Source of the DNA: Cellvibrio sp. pealriver
GTDB lineage: Bacteria; Pseudomonadota; Gammaproteobacteria; Pseudomonadales; Cellvibrionaceae
Length of the DNA: 64,000 bases
Direction of reading: 5' to 3'
Assembly (NCBI RefSeq): GCF_001183545.1
Contig: NZ_KQ236688.1
Span: 1,517,149-1,581,148, forward strand
The notes beneath the pieces are model-generated. The model ran no database searches, was not told where the DNA came from, and saw only the letters and a program-made list of their open reading frames with translations. Both the position numbers and the translations under genes were made by a program. Shown here in pieces: positions 27,986 through 35,237 of the stretch. Every line of letters starts with the position of its first letter. Position 1 is the stretch's first letter.

Positions 27986-28558
27986 ATGGAAGCCTTCCTT
28001 AGTTCTACTTTCGCCGTCGCTATCGCAGAGATCGGTGACAAAACCCAATTGCTCGCACTTTTCCTCGCAGCGCGCTACGGCCGCCCCTATGTTATTAGCT
28101 TGGGTGTTTTGGTTGCGACGCTGGTCAACCACGCACTCTCAGCCTGGTTAGGCGCAGTACTTGCCGATGTGATTCCTGCCGAATGGATCAAGTGGCTGGT
28201 AGGAGGAAGTTTCATAGCCATAGGTTTGTGGCTGCTGATCCCGGATAAAGAAGACGACAACATGGGCGGCTTTGCCAACTACGGCCCTTTTGTAGCGACA
28301 CTGGTGTTATTTTTTCTGGCAGAAATTGGCGATAAAACGCAAATCGCCACCGTCATTTTGGCCGCGAAATTCAGCGCAGATATGTGGATGACACTGGCTG
28401 TTATTGCCGGTACGACATTCGGCATGCTGCTGGCAAACGTGCCGGTTATTTTCGCAGGCAAATGGCTAATGGATAAATTGCCGCTCGGTCTTGCGCACAA
28501 AGCGGCTTGTGTTTTGTTTATCGTGTTGGGCGTTGCCACCTTGGTGGGAATGAATTAG
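27986..28558 (+). CDS. UPF0016/GDT1-family manganese exporter (MneA-like)
   Basis: A 190-residue membrane protein with six predicted helices in two homologous halves. Each half carries the family motif E-x-G-D-K-T: A-E-I-G-D-K-T-Q-L near residue 16, and again A-E-I-G-D-K-T-Q-I near residue 113. Bacterial members such as Vibrio MneA export Mn2+. I chose ATG at 27986-27988 (MEAFLSSTFAVAIAEIGDKT), the usual family start. An ATG at 27980 and a TTG at 27974 are in frame upstream. The Shine-Dalgarno is poor, which may be part of riboswitch control. Confidence 0.9.
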   Translation: MEAFLSSTFAVAIAEIGDKTQLLALFLAARYGRPYVISLGVLVATLVNHALSAWLGAVLADVIPAEWIKWLVGGSFIAIGLWLLIPDKEDDNMGGFANYGPFVATLVLFFLAEIGDKTQIATVILAAKFSADMWMTLAVIAGTTFGMLLANVPVIFAGKWLMDKLPLGLAHKAACVLFIVLGVATLVGMN

Positions 28559-28572
28559 AGACACGTAGTTAG

Positions 28573-28626
28573 CTATCGCGATGATGACGTTCAGTCTTTT
28601 AAATACCAATCATCGCGATAGGTTTT
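28573..28626 (+). terminator. Terminator after the Mn exporter, overlapping the next gene's end
   Basis: CTATCGCGATGAT (28573-28585) pairs perfectly with ATCATCGCGATAG (28609-28621), followed by GTTTTT. The 13-bp stem spans the stop codon and last residues of the convergent CbiM-like gene, so the 3' stem arm is also coding sequence. The 23-base loop is long for an intrinsic terminator. Confidence 0.6.
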
Positions 28627-29298
28627 TACCATATCGGGATACAAAACGGTCATAACCGTCGCAATAAGCCCATTGACGAAACCTTCAGGGAACGTCATCA
28701 GCACAAACAAAATAAAATTCTCTTGTACTGTTGCTAGCTGTAAATAACTGTCGCTCACTGAAAATAATAAAAGCGCTGCCAATCCCAACCAAATACAGCT
28801 CAACATTGCGCCAAAAAATCCTACACCCCAAAAATAGGTGAACGGATTTTTAAATTTCCAGCGATCAACCAACCACAAAACGCACCACGCCCAGCCGACC
28901 GGCACTACAACGCTTAAACAAAAATCAACCGGCAAGGTGCTTAAATCAAATTGTGCGATAGAAACATCCCAATCCAGACTCAGTGCGCGCAAAGGAATTT
29001 GGTAAATTTCCAGCACCACCAAAGCCGCTGCGCCTATCAAGGTTGCAAGGCTCCATCCAAACACCATGGCAATAACCGTCATCAGTAAGGGATGAATCGC
29101 CAAGGTATCTTGTACAGACACCTGCAATAACCACAACAATGCAAGCGCAAGAACACTGCCGAAAAAAGCATGTTGGCGGGGTTGGTTCGCTAAAAGATGC
29201 CGCCAGGGTGCATAGCGAATTGCCAGCAATAAAATGGGTAGTGAGATAAAAACCGACAACCAAAAAAGCGACGGGTTTGGAGGCAGCAATAAATTCAT
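28591..29298 (-). CDS. CbiM-like multi-pass membrane protein (ECF transporter permease family)
   Basis: A 235-residue protein with about six hydrophobic segments. The stretch L-A-I-H-P-L-L-M-T-V-I-A-M-V-F-G-W-S-L-A resembles CbiM-type proteins (H-x-L-x-x-T-x-x-x-M-x-F-G-W), the substrate-specificity component of cobalt/nickel ECF transporters. No CbiN/O/Q partners lie nearby, as is common for this gammaproteobacterial branch, so transport function is unproven. The ATG at 29296-29298 starts MNLLLPPNPSLFWLSV. Its Shine-Dalgarno is weak. A metal link with the adjacent Mn exporter is only suggestive. Confidence 0.65.
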   Translation of the reverse strand: MNLLLPPNPSLFWLSVFISLPILLLAIRYAPWRHLLANQPRQHAFFGSVLALALLWLLQVSVQDTLAIHPLLMTVIAMVFGWSLATLIGAAALVVLEIYQIPLRALSLDWDVSIAQFDLSTLPVDFCLSVVVPVGWAWCVLWLVDRWKFKNPFTYFWGVGFFGAMLSCIWLGLAALLLFSVSDSYLQLATVQENFILFVLMTFPEGFVNGLIATVMTVLYPDMVKTYRDDWYLKD

Positions 29299-29340
29299 CG
29301 TGGGAACCAAACGCCCGCCTGCACGGGCGCAAAACATTAA

Positions 29341-29760
29341 TCAATGTTCAGCTTCGGAAAAGCCTTGCTCTACCAGAACGCCGCGAATTTTTTCTGCGGT
29401 TTGTTTGAGCACGTCACCATCGGCCGGTTTGGCAAACGCAAAACTCAAATCATCCATTGAATCCATAGGCACCAAATGAATGTGGGTGTGCGGCACTTCA
29501 AGGCCCGCAATCATCAACCCCACACGAGTGGATGGGTAAGCAATTTTTAACGCGTTGGCAATGTTGTGACTTACTTGCATAAGATGTGCAGCCAGTTCGA
29601 GTGGTAAATCACTCCACTGATCAACTTCTTCACGCGGAATCACCAATACATGGCCTTGGCGAATAGGCTGAATCGTTAAAATCGCAACTGACTTATCGTC
29701 CTTCCAGACAAAATTCCCGGGGATTTTCCCTTCCATAATCATGGTAAATACACTGGCCAT
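29341..29760 (-). CDS. HIT family hydrolase
   Basis: A 139-residue histidine-triad protein. The active-site motif is H-T-H-I-H-L-V-P, and the upstream conserved part is I-R-Q-G-H-V-L-V-I-P-R. HIT proteins hydrolyse nucleoside phosphoramidates or dinucleotides such as Ap4A. The exact branch cannot be told. Its ATG (29758-29760) lies 22 bp after the preceding gene on the same strand, with AGGAG close by, so the two may be cotranscribed. Confidence 0.9.
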   Translation of the reverse strand: MASVFTMIMEGKIPGNFVWKDDKSVAILTIQPIRQGHVLVIPREEVDQWSDLPLELAAHLMQVSHNIANALKIAYPSTRVGLMIAGLEVPHTHIHLVPMDSMDDLSFAFAKPADGDVLKQTAEKIRGVLVEQGFSEAEH

Positions 29761-29782
29761 AGGTCACTCCTAACAATAATGT

Positions 29783-30640
29783 TTAATACACAGCAATGCC
29801 GCGTCGCAATAATTCACGCGCGAGTATTTCATCAATTTGATGGATATTTTCATCGCGGAATTCGACGTAAGCAACTTTGTGCTTTTTGTAGAGCAGGTTT
29901 TTTTCCAACTCACCGCTAATCACCGCAGCACGGTTATTTTCCAGACCGAGTTCATCGGCCCAACACTCGATACAAAGCTCGGCGTCGGGCACATAAAAAT
30001 CGGCGACTGCAGAATCAAGATCCCATAGTAGAATGTAATCGCGCGCATGAATAACACGTGTCAGGTACAACCAATTATCAATCCGGCGCTGCACGTTATT
30101 ATTCACACGGTGGCCATCCAGTGTTGCATGGCCAGCCAAACCATCATCGCCAGTAATTTGTAACAGCGATGCAATAAGCTCAGGCTCATCCAAAATGGTT
30201 TCCGGCCAGGTGACAAACGGAATGCCCGACTCTGCTTCCTGCTGCTGTCCGCCAAGATGCTTGCCTTTGGCCGTTATCAACCAGCCGCGAATATGTTTTT
30301 TGATCAGATTTTTTTCGGCCAGTAACAAATTTACCAAGCGCGCGGGAATATCCCATTTGTGCGCAAGGTTGGTCGCACTTAACGGCGCTTCTGGTAACAA
30401 TTTTAATAAAGGATGATGCTGGATGGATTCCGGCCAGGCGATGTATTCACCGTATTTGGGATGGTTGACGTAAATACCGCCTTCAAATTTTCCTTTTTCG
30501 GTCAGTTGCCAGTGGTTATCCACTTTCACAATCCAACCTCCCGTGGTTAGCAGGATAAACAGCTCTTTGCTTTCTTTACCAATCAAGCGCGCAAGCGCAG
30601 TGGTGGATAATGCCTTACTGGAAATATGTCGTTCAGCCAT
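29783..30640 (-). CDS. Uncharacterised protein with duplicated N-terminal module and nuclease-like C-terminus
   Basis: A 285-residue protein. Two similar segments of about 65 residues lie at roughly 10-75 and 78-145. Each has a helical start, then G-W-x-x-T-x-K-G-K, G-G, Y/F-I/V-x-W-P-E, and a hydrophobic end, suggesting tandem winged-helix-like modules. The C-terminal part has D-F-Y-V-P-D, then I-E-C-W, then Y-K-K-H-K-V-A-Y-V-E, a spacing reminiscent of PD-(D/E)XK nuclease-like folds, although it may be inactive. The ATG at 30638-30640 has AAGGA eight bases upstream. A TTG 15 bp earlier is less likely. No named family is recognised. Confidence 0.7.
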   Translation of the reverse strand: MAERHISSKALSTTALARLIGKESKELFILLTTGGWIVKVDNHWQLTEKGKFEGGIYVNHPKYGEYIAWPESIQHHPLLKLLPEAPLSATNLAHKWDIPARLVNLLLAEKNLIKKHIRGWLITAKGKHLGGQQQEAESGIPFVTWPETILDEPELIASLLQITGDDGLAGHATLDGHRVNNNVQRRIDNWLYLTRVIHARDYILLWDLDSAVADFYVPDAELCIECWADELGLENNRAAVISGELEKNLLYKKHKVAYVEFRDENIHQIDEILARELLRRGIAVY

Positions 30641-31211
30641 GATGAAATCCTTCAATCGAACAGAGAGTTTAACCAGCGTGAGTGATAAGGCATAGGCCTA
30701 TAGGCAGGATTCTGTCTGCCAGCATTTGCGACACACATCAAAATTTATCTGGCCTTAAAAGTCACAAACGCCTATACTTCGCGCTCTTTCAGTAGCCCCC
30801 TCTCTTGATCGTGAATGTCTTGCCTTGGGGTGACTGATATGCAACTTGTTTACGCGGACTGGAGTTCGCTGGTTGCAACAGCATCTGCCCGGCAGATAAC
30901 ACGGGATTCCGTTGATTAAATCGCCCTTTACGACTGCATTCGTGCCCTGGCTTTTTCAAGCTAATTTCACACGCAGCCGAAACTTTGTATGTACGCCATA
31001 CGCTCAGCGATCCGATCATCGCCCCCACTTTATGTGTTTGCACATTCACTATTATCTGACCTCAGGTAATGCTTTTCGCAAACACCCATTAAAAAACGAA
31101 TAAAAACCATCACATCTACTTCTTGGGTACCCATCGCATCGGGCATTGCCTTGCATTGTGTACGCTGAGTGTTGTGTCGGTTTTTTTTATGTTTATTGCA
31201 CAGGTTAATAC
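30641..31211 (+). other. Long intergenic region, probable deaD promoter and leader
   Basis: About 570 bp without a convincing gene. A TATACT lies near 30773 without a good -35. The stretch 30830-30920 contains small self-complementary pieces (ATCTGC-CCG-GCAGAT and ACGGGATTCCGT). T-rich sequence follows near 31180. Cold-shock DEAD-box helicase genes such as csdA have long structured leaders, and this may be one. Short open frames here have no ribosome binding site and look spurious. Confidence 0.4.
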
Positions 31212-33041
31212 ATGTCTGACCCTATTATGTTTACCGATTTATCCCTTTCCGCGCCCGTTTTAAAAGCCATTCAATCCGTTGGTTATGAAGTGCCCTCACC
31301 CATTCAGGCAGCCGCTATTCCGGTTTTACTCGAAGGTGGCGATATTCTGGGTATGGCGCAAACCGGTACCGGTAAAACTGCAGCCTTCGCGCTGCCTTTG
31401 CTCTCCAAACTGGATCTGAGCCAAAACGACCCACAAATTCTGGTCCTTGCGCCAACACGTGAGTTGGCCATTCAGGTGGCGGAAGCGTTCCAAAAATACG
31501 CCTCTGAAATGCCTGGCTTCCACGTGCTGCCAATTTATGGCGGACAAGACATGACCAGTCAATTGCGCCAATTAAAACGTGGTGTGCACGTTGTAGTAGG
31601 CACACCTGGCCGTGTGATGGATCACCTGCGTCGCGGTAGTTTGAACCTGAACAATCTGAAAAGTCTGGTACTCGATGAAGCTGACGAAATGCTGCGCATG
31701 GGCTTTATCGATGACGTTGAATGGATCCTGGAACACACACCGGCAACTCGCCAAACTGCACTGTTCTCAGCAACTATGCCGCGCGAAATTCGCAAAGTGT
31801 GTGACAACTATTTGCGCAACGCCAAAGAAATTAAAATTGCCAGCACCCAATCGACTGGCGACAACATCGAGCAAGTTTACTGGATGGTCAGTGGCACCAA
31901 TAAACTCGATGCATTGACCCGTATTTTGGAAGTTGAACCCTTCGACGGCATGATTATTTTCGTGCGTACCAAAACCGCTACGGTTGAGCTTGCTGAAAAA
32001 TTGGAAGCACGCGGTTACTCAGCATCGGCATTGAACGGCGACATGAACCAACAATTGCGTGAGCGCGCGATTGATCGTTTAAAAACCGGCAAGTTGGATA
32101 TTGTGATTGCAACGGATGTTGCTGCGCGCGGTATCGACGTTGAACGCGTGAGCCATGTGGTGAACTACGACATCCCTTACGATAGCGAAGCTTATGTTCA
32201 CCGTATTGGCCGTACCGGCCGAGCTGGCCGCAGTGGTAAAGCAATTTTGTTTGTTGCCCCACGTGAAAAACGTTTGCTTTATACCATCGAAAAGGCAACC
32301 AAAAAGCCCATCACTTTGATGGAATTACCAAGCGGTGCAACGGTTACTAAACATCGTATCGATCAATTTACCCAGCAAATTACCGATACCTTGAAAGAGC
32401 AATCCGATTTATCGTTCTTCAATGATTTGCTCGCAGAATACAGCCACAAAAATGACGTTTCCCCAGAAGAAATTGCATCTGCTTTAGCGTATTTGCTGCA
32501 GCGTGAACGCCCGTTGCAAGTGAAGTTTACCGATGTAAAACCCGAGCGCAGTGAACGCCGTGATCGTGATGATCGTGGCGGACGCGATGATCGTGGTGGT
32601 CGTGACGGCGGCCGTGATCGTGGTTCACGTGAAGATCGCCCACGCCGTGATCGTGGCGATGAAAATATGGATCGCTACCGCATTGAAGTCGGTCGCAACC
32701 ATGAAGCTCGCCCGGGTGACATTGTGGGTGCAATTGCTAACGAAGCGGGAATTGAAAGCCGTTACATCGGTCACATCAAATTACACGATGAATTCTCGAC
32801 TGTTGATTTGCCTGCTGGCATTTCAAAAGACGTATTGGCAAAGCTGAAAAAAGTACGCGTGCGCAACCGTCCATTGGAAATTTCATTGGATACCGGCCCG
32901 CGCGGCGGCGATGATTTCCCTCGTGGAAAATCCAAGCGTGACTTTGGCCCAAGAGAAGGTGGTGGCCGTGATAAGCCACGCTTTAACGATCGCGACAACG
33001 CCAGTAAAAAATCCGGCTATCGCCCAAAGAAATTTGATTAA
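31212..33041 (+). CDS. deaD: DEAD-box ATP-dependent RNA helicase DeaD/CsdA
   Basis: A 609-residue helicase. The Q motif region is P-S-P-I-Q-A-A-A-I-P, Walker A A-Q-T-G-T-G-K-T, motif Ia P-T-R-E-L-A-I-Q, DEAD box V-L-D-E-A-D-E-M-L, motif III S-A-T, and motif VI H-R-I-G-R-T-G-R-A-G-R. After the core comes an Arg/Gly/Asp-rich tract (about residues 440-485) and a DbpA/CsdA-type RNA-binding domain (Y-R-I-E-V-G-R-N-H, D-I-V-G-A-I-A-N-E-A-G). It remodels structured RNA in ribosome assembly and cold adaptation. A weak AGGT precedes the ATG. It is transcribed alone, with a terminator after it. Confidence 0.96.
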   Translation: MSDPIMFTDLSLSAPVLKAIQSVGYEVPSPIQAAAIPVLLEGGDILGMAQTGTGKTAAFALPLLSKLDLSQNDPQILVLAPTRELAIQVAEAFQKYASEMPGFHVLPIYGGQDMTSQLRQLKRGVHVVVGTPGRVMDHLRRGSLNLNNLKSLVLDEADEMLRMGFIDDVEWILEHTPATRQTALFSATMPREIRKVCDNYLRNAKEIKIASTQSTGDNIEQVYWMVSGTNKLDALTRILEVEPFDGMIIFVRTKTATVELAEKLEARGYSASALNGDMNQQLRERAIDRLKTGKLDIVIATDVAARGIDVERVSHVVNYDIPYDSEAYVHRIGRTGRAGRSGKAILFVAPREKRLLYTIEKATKKPITLMELPSGATVTKHRIDQFTQQITDTLKEQSDLSFFNDLLAEYSHKNDVSPEEIASALAYLLQRERPLQVKFTDVKPERSERRDRDDRGGRDDRGGRDGGRDRGSREDRPRRDRGDENMDRYRIEVGRNHEARPGDIVGAIANEAGIESRYIGHIKLHDEFSTVDLPAGISKDVLAKLKKVRVRNRPLEISLDTGPRGGDDFPRGKSKRDFGPREGGGRDKPRFNDRDNASKKSGYRPKKFD

Positions 33042-33095
33042 AACCGTTTCTTGTTAAGTTGTCAGGCCAATAACCTGGCAACTTAAACTCCCTTG

Positions 33096-33130
33096 TCGCC
33101 CTTGCATGAAAATGTCAGGGCGATTTTTTT
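33096..33130 (+). terminator. Rho-independent terminator of deaD
   Basis: TCGCCCT (33096-33102) pairs with AGGGCGA (33117-33123), followed by seven T. A second hairpin, GTTGTCAGG...CCTGGCAAC, lies just upstream (about 33058-33082). Confidence 0.85.
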
Positions 33131-33902
33131 ATTCTTCAAAACGTAATTTTCCATTCACTGCGTTATTAACACGCTCCATTATTTGCTCGGATTCAGATGT
33201 TCCACCGCAGGATGTCATATACCAATTTTGCACTTGACCTAATTTGGGCACAGATGAGCGCAAACACTTACCTCCCCCCAAATCGACGATAGTTGCACCG
33301 GATGGATCTGTGTGAGTTTTCGGCCCTGCATCTGCCCGCTGCAATTCAGGCTTGCGCTCTTCCTCTTGCAGACGTTGCCGCAATCCGGGATGAAACACAT
33401 TCGTTGCGATACCACCCGTTGGTGTCGTTTGGTGAGCGCTGTTATTGCTTTGGATAATATCGCGCAGCTCTTCTGCAGTGAGCGGCTTAAGGCCTATTGC
33501 TTTTGTTTCTGATGCTTTTGTTTCTGATGCTTGCGTTTCTGGTATTTCAGGCTGCTGGATAGAGTCTTCCGGAGGAGGGCTTGTGGGCGATACTTGTTGG
33601 GTTGGAGTTATCTCCGCTATTGGAGCCGGTGCCACCTCCTCTGCGACAGGTTCTGGTGTGGGCAACGTTTGAAGCTGAATCGATAATGTTGTTGACTCAG
33701 ACTTTTTAGGCGCTACAACACCCTGCCTCCAATTCACCAACAACATCACTGTATGGATTGTGCAAGACACAATAAGACCCAGCACCAAATAACGCAGCGA
33801 TTTTTTTGTTGCTTGCGATGCTTCCGGTGAAATCGCATACGCAACCTGAGCGGACAAATGGGAAAGATCAACGTCCCTTTCATCAGGGTTGATAGCTAAC
33901 AT
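33129..33902 (-). CDS. TonB-like inner-membrane anchor protein without a TonB C-terminal domain
   Basis: A 257-residue protein: a 36-residue cytoplasmic start, one membrane helix (about residues 37-58), a Pro/Glu-rich periplasmic spacer (about 70-125), and an unrecognised C-terminus with two cysteines (K-C-L-R-S-S and M-T-S-C-G-G). The helix contains S-C-T-I-H, matching the S-x-x-x-H motif that TonB and TolA use with ExbB/ExbD or TolQ/TolR to harvest proton motive force. The receptor-binding TonB domain (with its Y-P motif) is absent. A 15-bp triplication encodes E-T-K-A-S-type repeats. It lies 105 bp downstream of the LytTR gene, possibly cotranscribed. Confidence 0.65.
   Translation of the reverse strand: MLAINPDERDVDLSHLSAQVAYAISPEASQATKKSLRYLVLGLIVSCTIHTVMLLVNWRQGVVAPKKSESTTLSIQLQTLPTPEPVAEEVAPAPIAEITPTQQVSPTSPPPEDSIQQPEIPETQASETKASETKAIGLKPLTAEELRDIIQSNNSAHQTTPTGGIATNVFHPGLRQRLQEEERKPELQRADAGPKTHTDPSGATIVDLGGGKCLRSSVPKLGQVQNWYMTSCGGTSESEQIMERVNNAVNGKLRFEE
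33499..33543. repeat. Three 15-bp tandem units inside the TonB-like gene
   Basis: GCTTTTGTTTCTGAT occurs twice (33499-33513, 33514-33528) and a third diverged copy follows (33529-33543). In frame they give repeated five-residue units in the periplasmic spacer. Confidence 0.8.
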
Positions 33903-34007
33903 ACTTGTAGTGCCATTAAGCGCAAAGCGCGAAAAAAGAAAACCAGTGATAAAAACTGTTCTCTAGACCAACAAGTAGGTTAAAAGTTCGTGCGCTTTAC
34001 TCCCGTT

Positions 34008-34901
34008 TCATTTCACCCTATGCAAAGAGACGGGAGCCGCCACCGCAATGGTACAGACTGATTGACCGAAATACTGTTTTACCTCTTTACGCTTGTTGCG
34101 GCTGATCGCCACTTTTAATCCATTCGTCATCACACAATAAGCATCCGTTGTGGTGATATGTACTTTTACAATATGTTTTTTGGCAACCCAATTGGCGCGA
34201 TGCACTTGCATTCCACACTCCGCCAAGGCCTCAGCATAATATTTCAAACTTCCCAGAATCATGGTTTTTCCAAGCGTGGTGTAAACGTTGAGATAATGTA
34301 AATCAGAAGAGATGGCGATTATGTCCCGCCCGAGCACCTCTGGCAGACGTTCATAGAAATGCTCCAAACGTTGTTTACGCTCTTGTGCTTCTTTTTCAAA
34401 TTCATTGTCGCTGTTATCCGGAATATCCGGCTCTGTTTCGTTTAATAAAGAAGGCTTATTTAGCAGATACGGCAGATTTACCGCATACCAACTTATCAAC
34501 ATAATCGGCGTCACATTCACAAACTCAACAAGGATTGCCTGCCACCACCCTTGGGCTGCAAACATATCCAACCCATCATCAATTAGCTCCGGAGGGTAAA
34601 GCAATTCAACTGCCCAATAAAACGGTGCCGCCATAACAGAACCTATGATGCCCGTGATTCCCAAAGAAACCACCGTAGGTAGTTTTGCCAAACGCCAAAA
34701 ACGTAAGCAATAACTCGCCAATAAAATGGCAAGCAAACCAATCCCGATATGCAATACCCAAAAACTGAAACGTGCAAACAAACCCAAGCCAGCTGATATC
34801 CGAGGTTCAACCAGAGTAAAAAGTAGACTTAACAACACTGCCACCAGCAGCATACTGGTTCTAATAGGTGCCGCGCCAAGTACCGTTCCATTTAGCAACA
34901 T
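34008..34901 (-). CDS. Membrane-bound LytTR-family transcriptional regulator
   Basis: A 297-residue protein with four hydrophobic segments in the first 150 residues and a charged helix (E-K-E-A-Q-E-R-K-Q-R-L-E-H-F). The C-terminal LytTR DNA-binding domain contains D-I-I-A-I-S-S-D-L-H-Y-L-N-V-Y-T, the Q-V-H-R-A-N-W-V-A segment, and N-G-L-K-V-A-I-S-R-N-K-R-K-E-V. No receiver domain is present, so the signal probably enters through the membrane part. I prefer the ATG at 34899-34901 (GGTGG upstream) over a GTG at 34914-34916. It is divergent from a TonB-dependent receptor, which it may regulate. Confidence 0.85.
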   Translation of the reverse strand: MLLNGTVLGAAPIRTSMLLVAVLLSLLFTLVEPRISAGLGLFARFSFWVLHIGIGLLAILLASYCLRFWRLAKLPTVVSLGITGIIGSVMAAPFYWAVELLYPPELIDDGLDMFAAQGWWQAILVEFVNVTPIMLISWYAVNLPYLLNKPSLLNETEPDIPDNSDNEFEKEAQERKQRLEHFYERLPEVLGRDIIAISSDLHYLNVYTTLGKTMILGSLKYYAEALAECGMQVHRANWVAKKHIVKVHITTTDAYCVMTNGLKVAISRNKRKEVKQYFGQSVCTIAVAAPVSLHRVK

Positions 34902-35237
34902 TTTCTTAATACCCACCAGTTACTACTCATTTAGTTACTACTTATTTAGTTACTACTTATTGTGCAGTGATTTTTTTGAGTCGATGCAGGTTTTTGTACA
35001 AAGAGTCACTTTTATTCACCAATTGCTCACAACTCCCTGGATCACGAACAACTCCAACGCAAGCTGCTCAAGGTTATGTTGATCGAGCTAACGGATCAAA
35101 ACACTGCGAGTTATGAAAAATATCAACATTTCATGTAAGCCAGTGAAATAAAACCGGAGTGGCTACGTATAGTCCAGACGAATACCTATTTCCTCATCCA
35201 CTTGCATCGCGAGAGCACTCAAGGAGTTGTTTCAATT
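34902..35237. other. Divergent intergenic region between LytTR gene and TonB receptor gene
   Basis: A 336-bp region with no gene. It holds a tandem repeat next to the LytTR start and the receptor's leader, including AAGGAG before its ATG. I see no convincing -35/-10 pair by eye. Confidence 0.4.
34918..34962. repeat. Three 15-bp direct repeats upstream of the LytTR gene
   Basis: AGTTACTACTCATTT, AGTTACTACTTATTT and AGTTACTACTTATTG lie head to tail at 34918-34932, 34933-34947 and 34948-34962. LytTR proteins bind pairs of direct repeats, so these may be autoregulatory sites. The unit does not clearly match a published LytTR consensus. Confidence 0.8.

Noticed and set aside
30789..31049. 86-residue minus-strand open frame upstream of deaD
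   Set aside because: Low-quality composition, no ribosome site, and no partner context; more likely chance within an untranslated leader.
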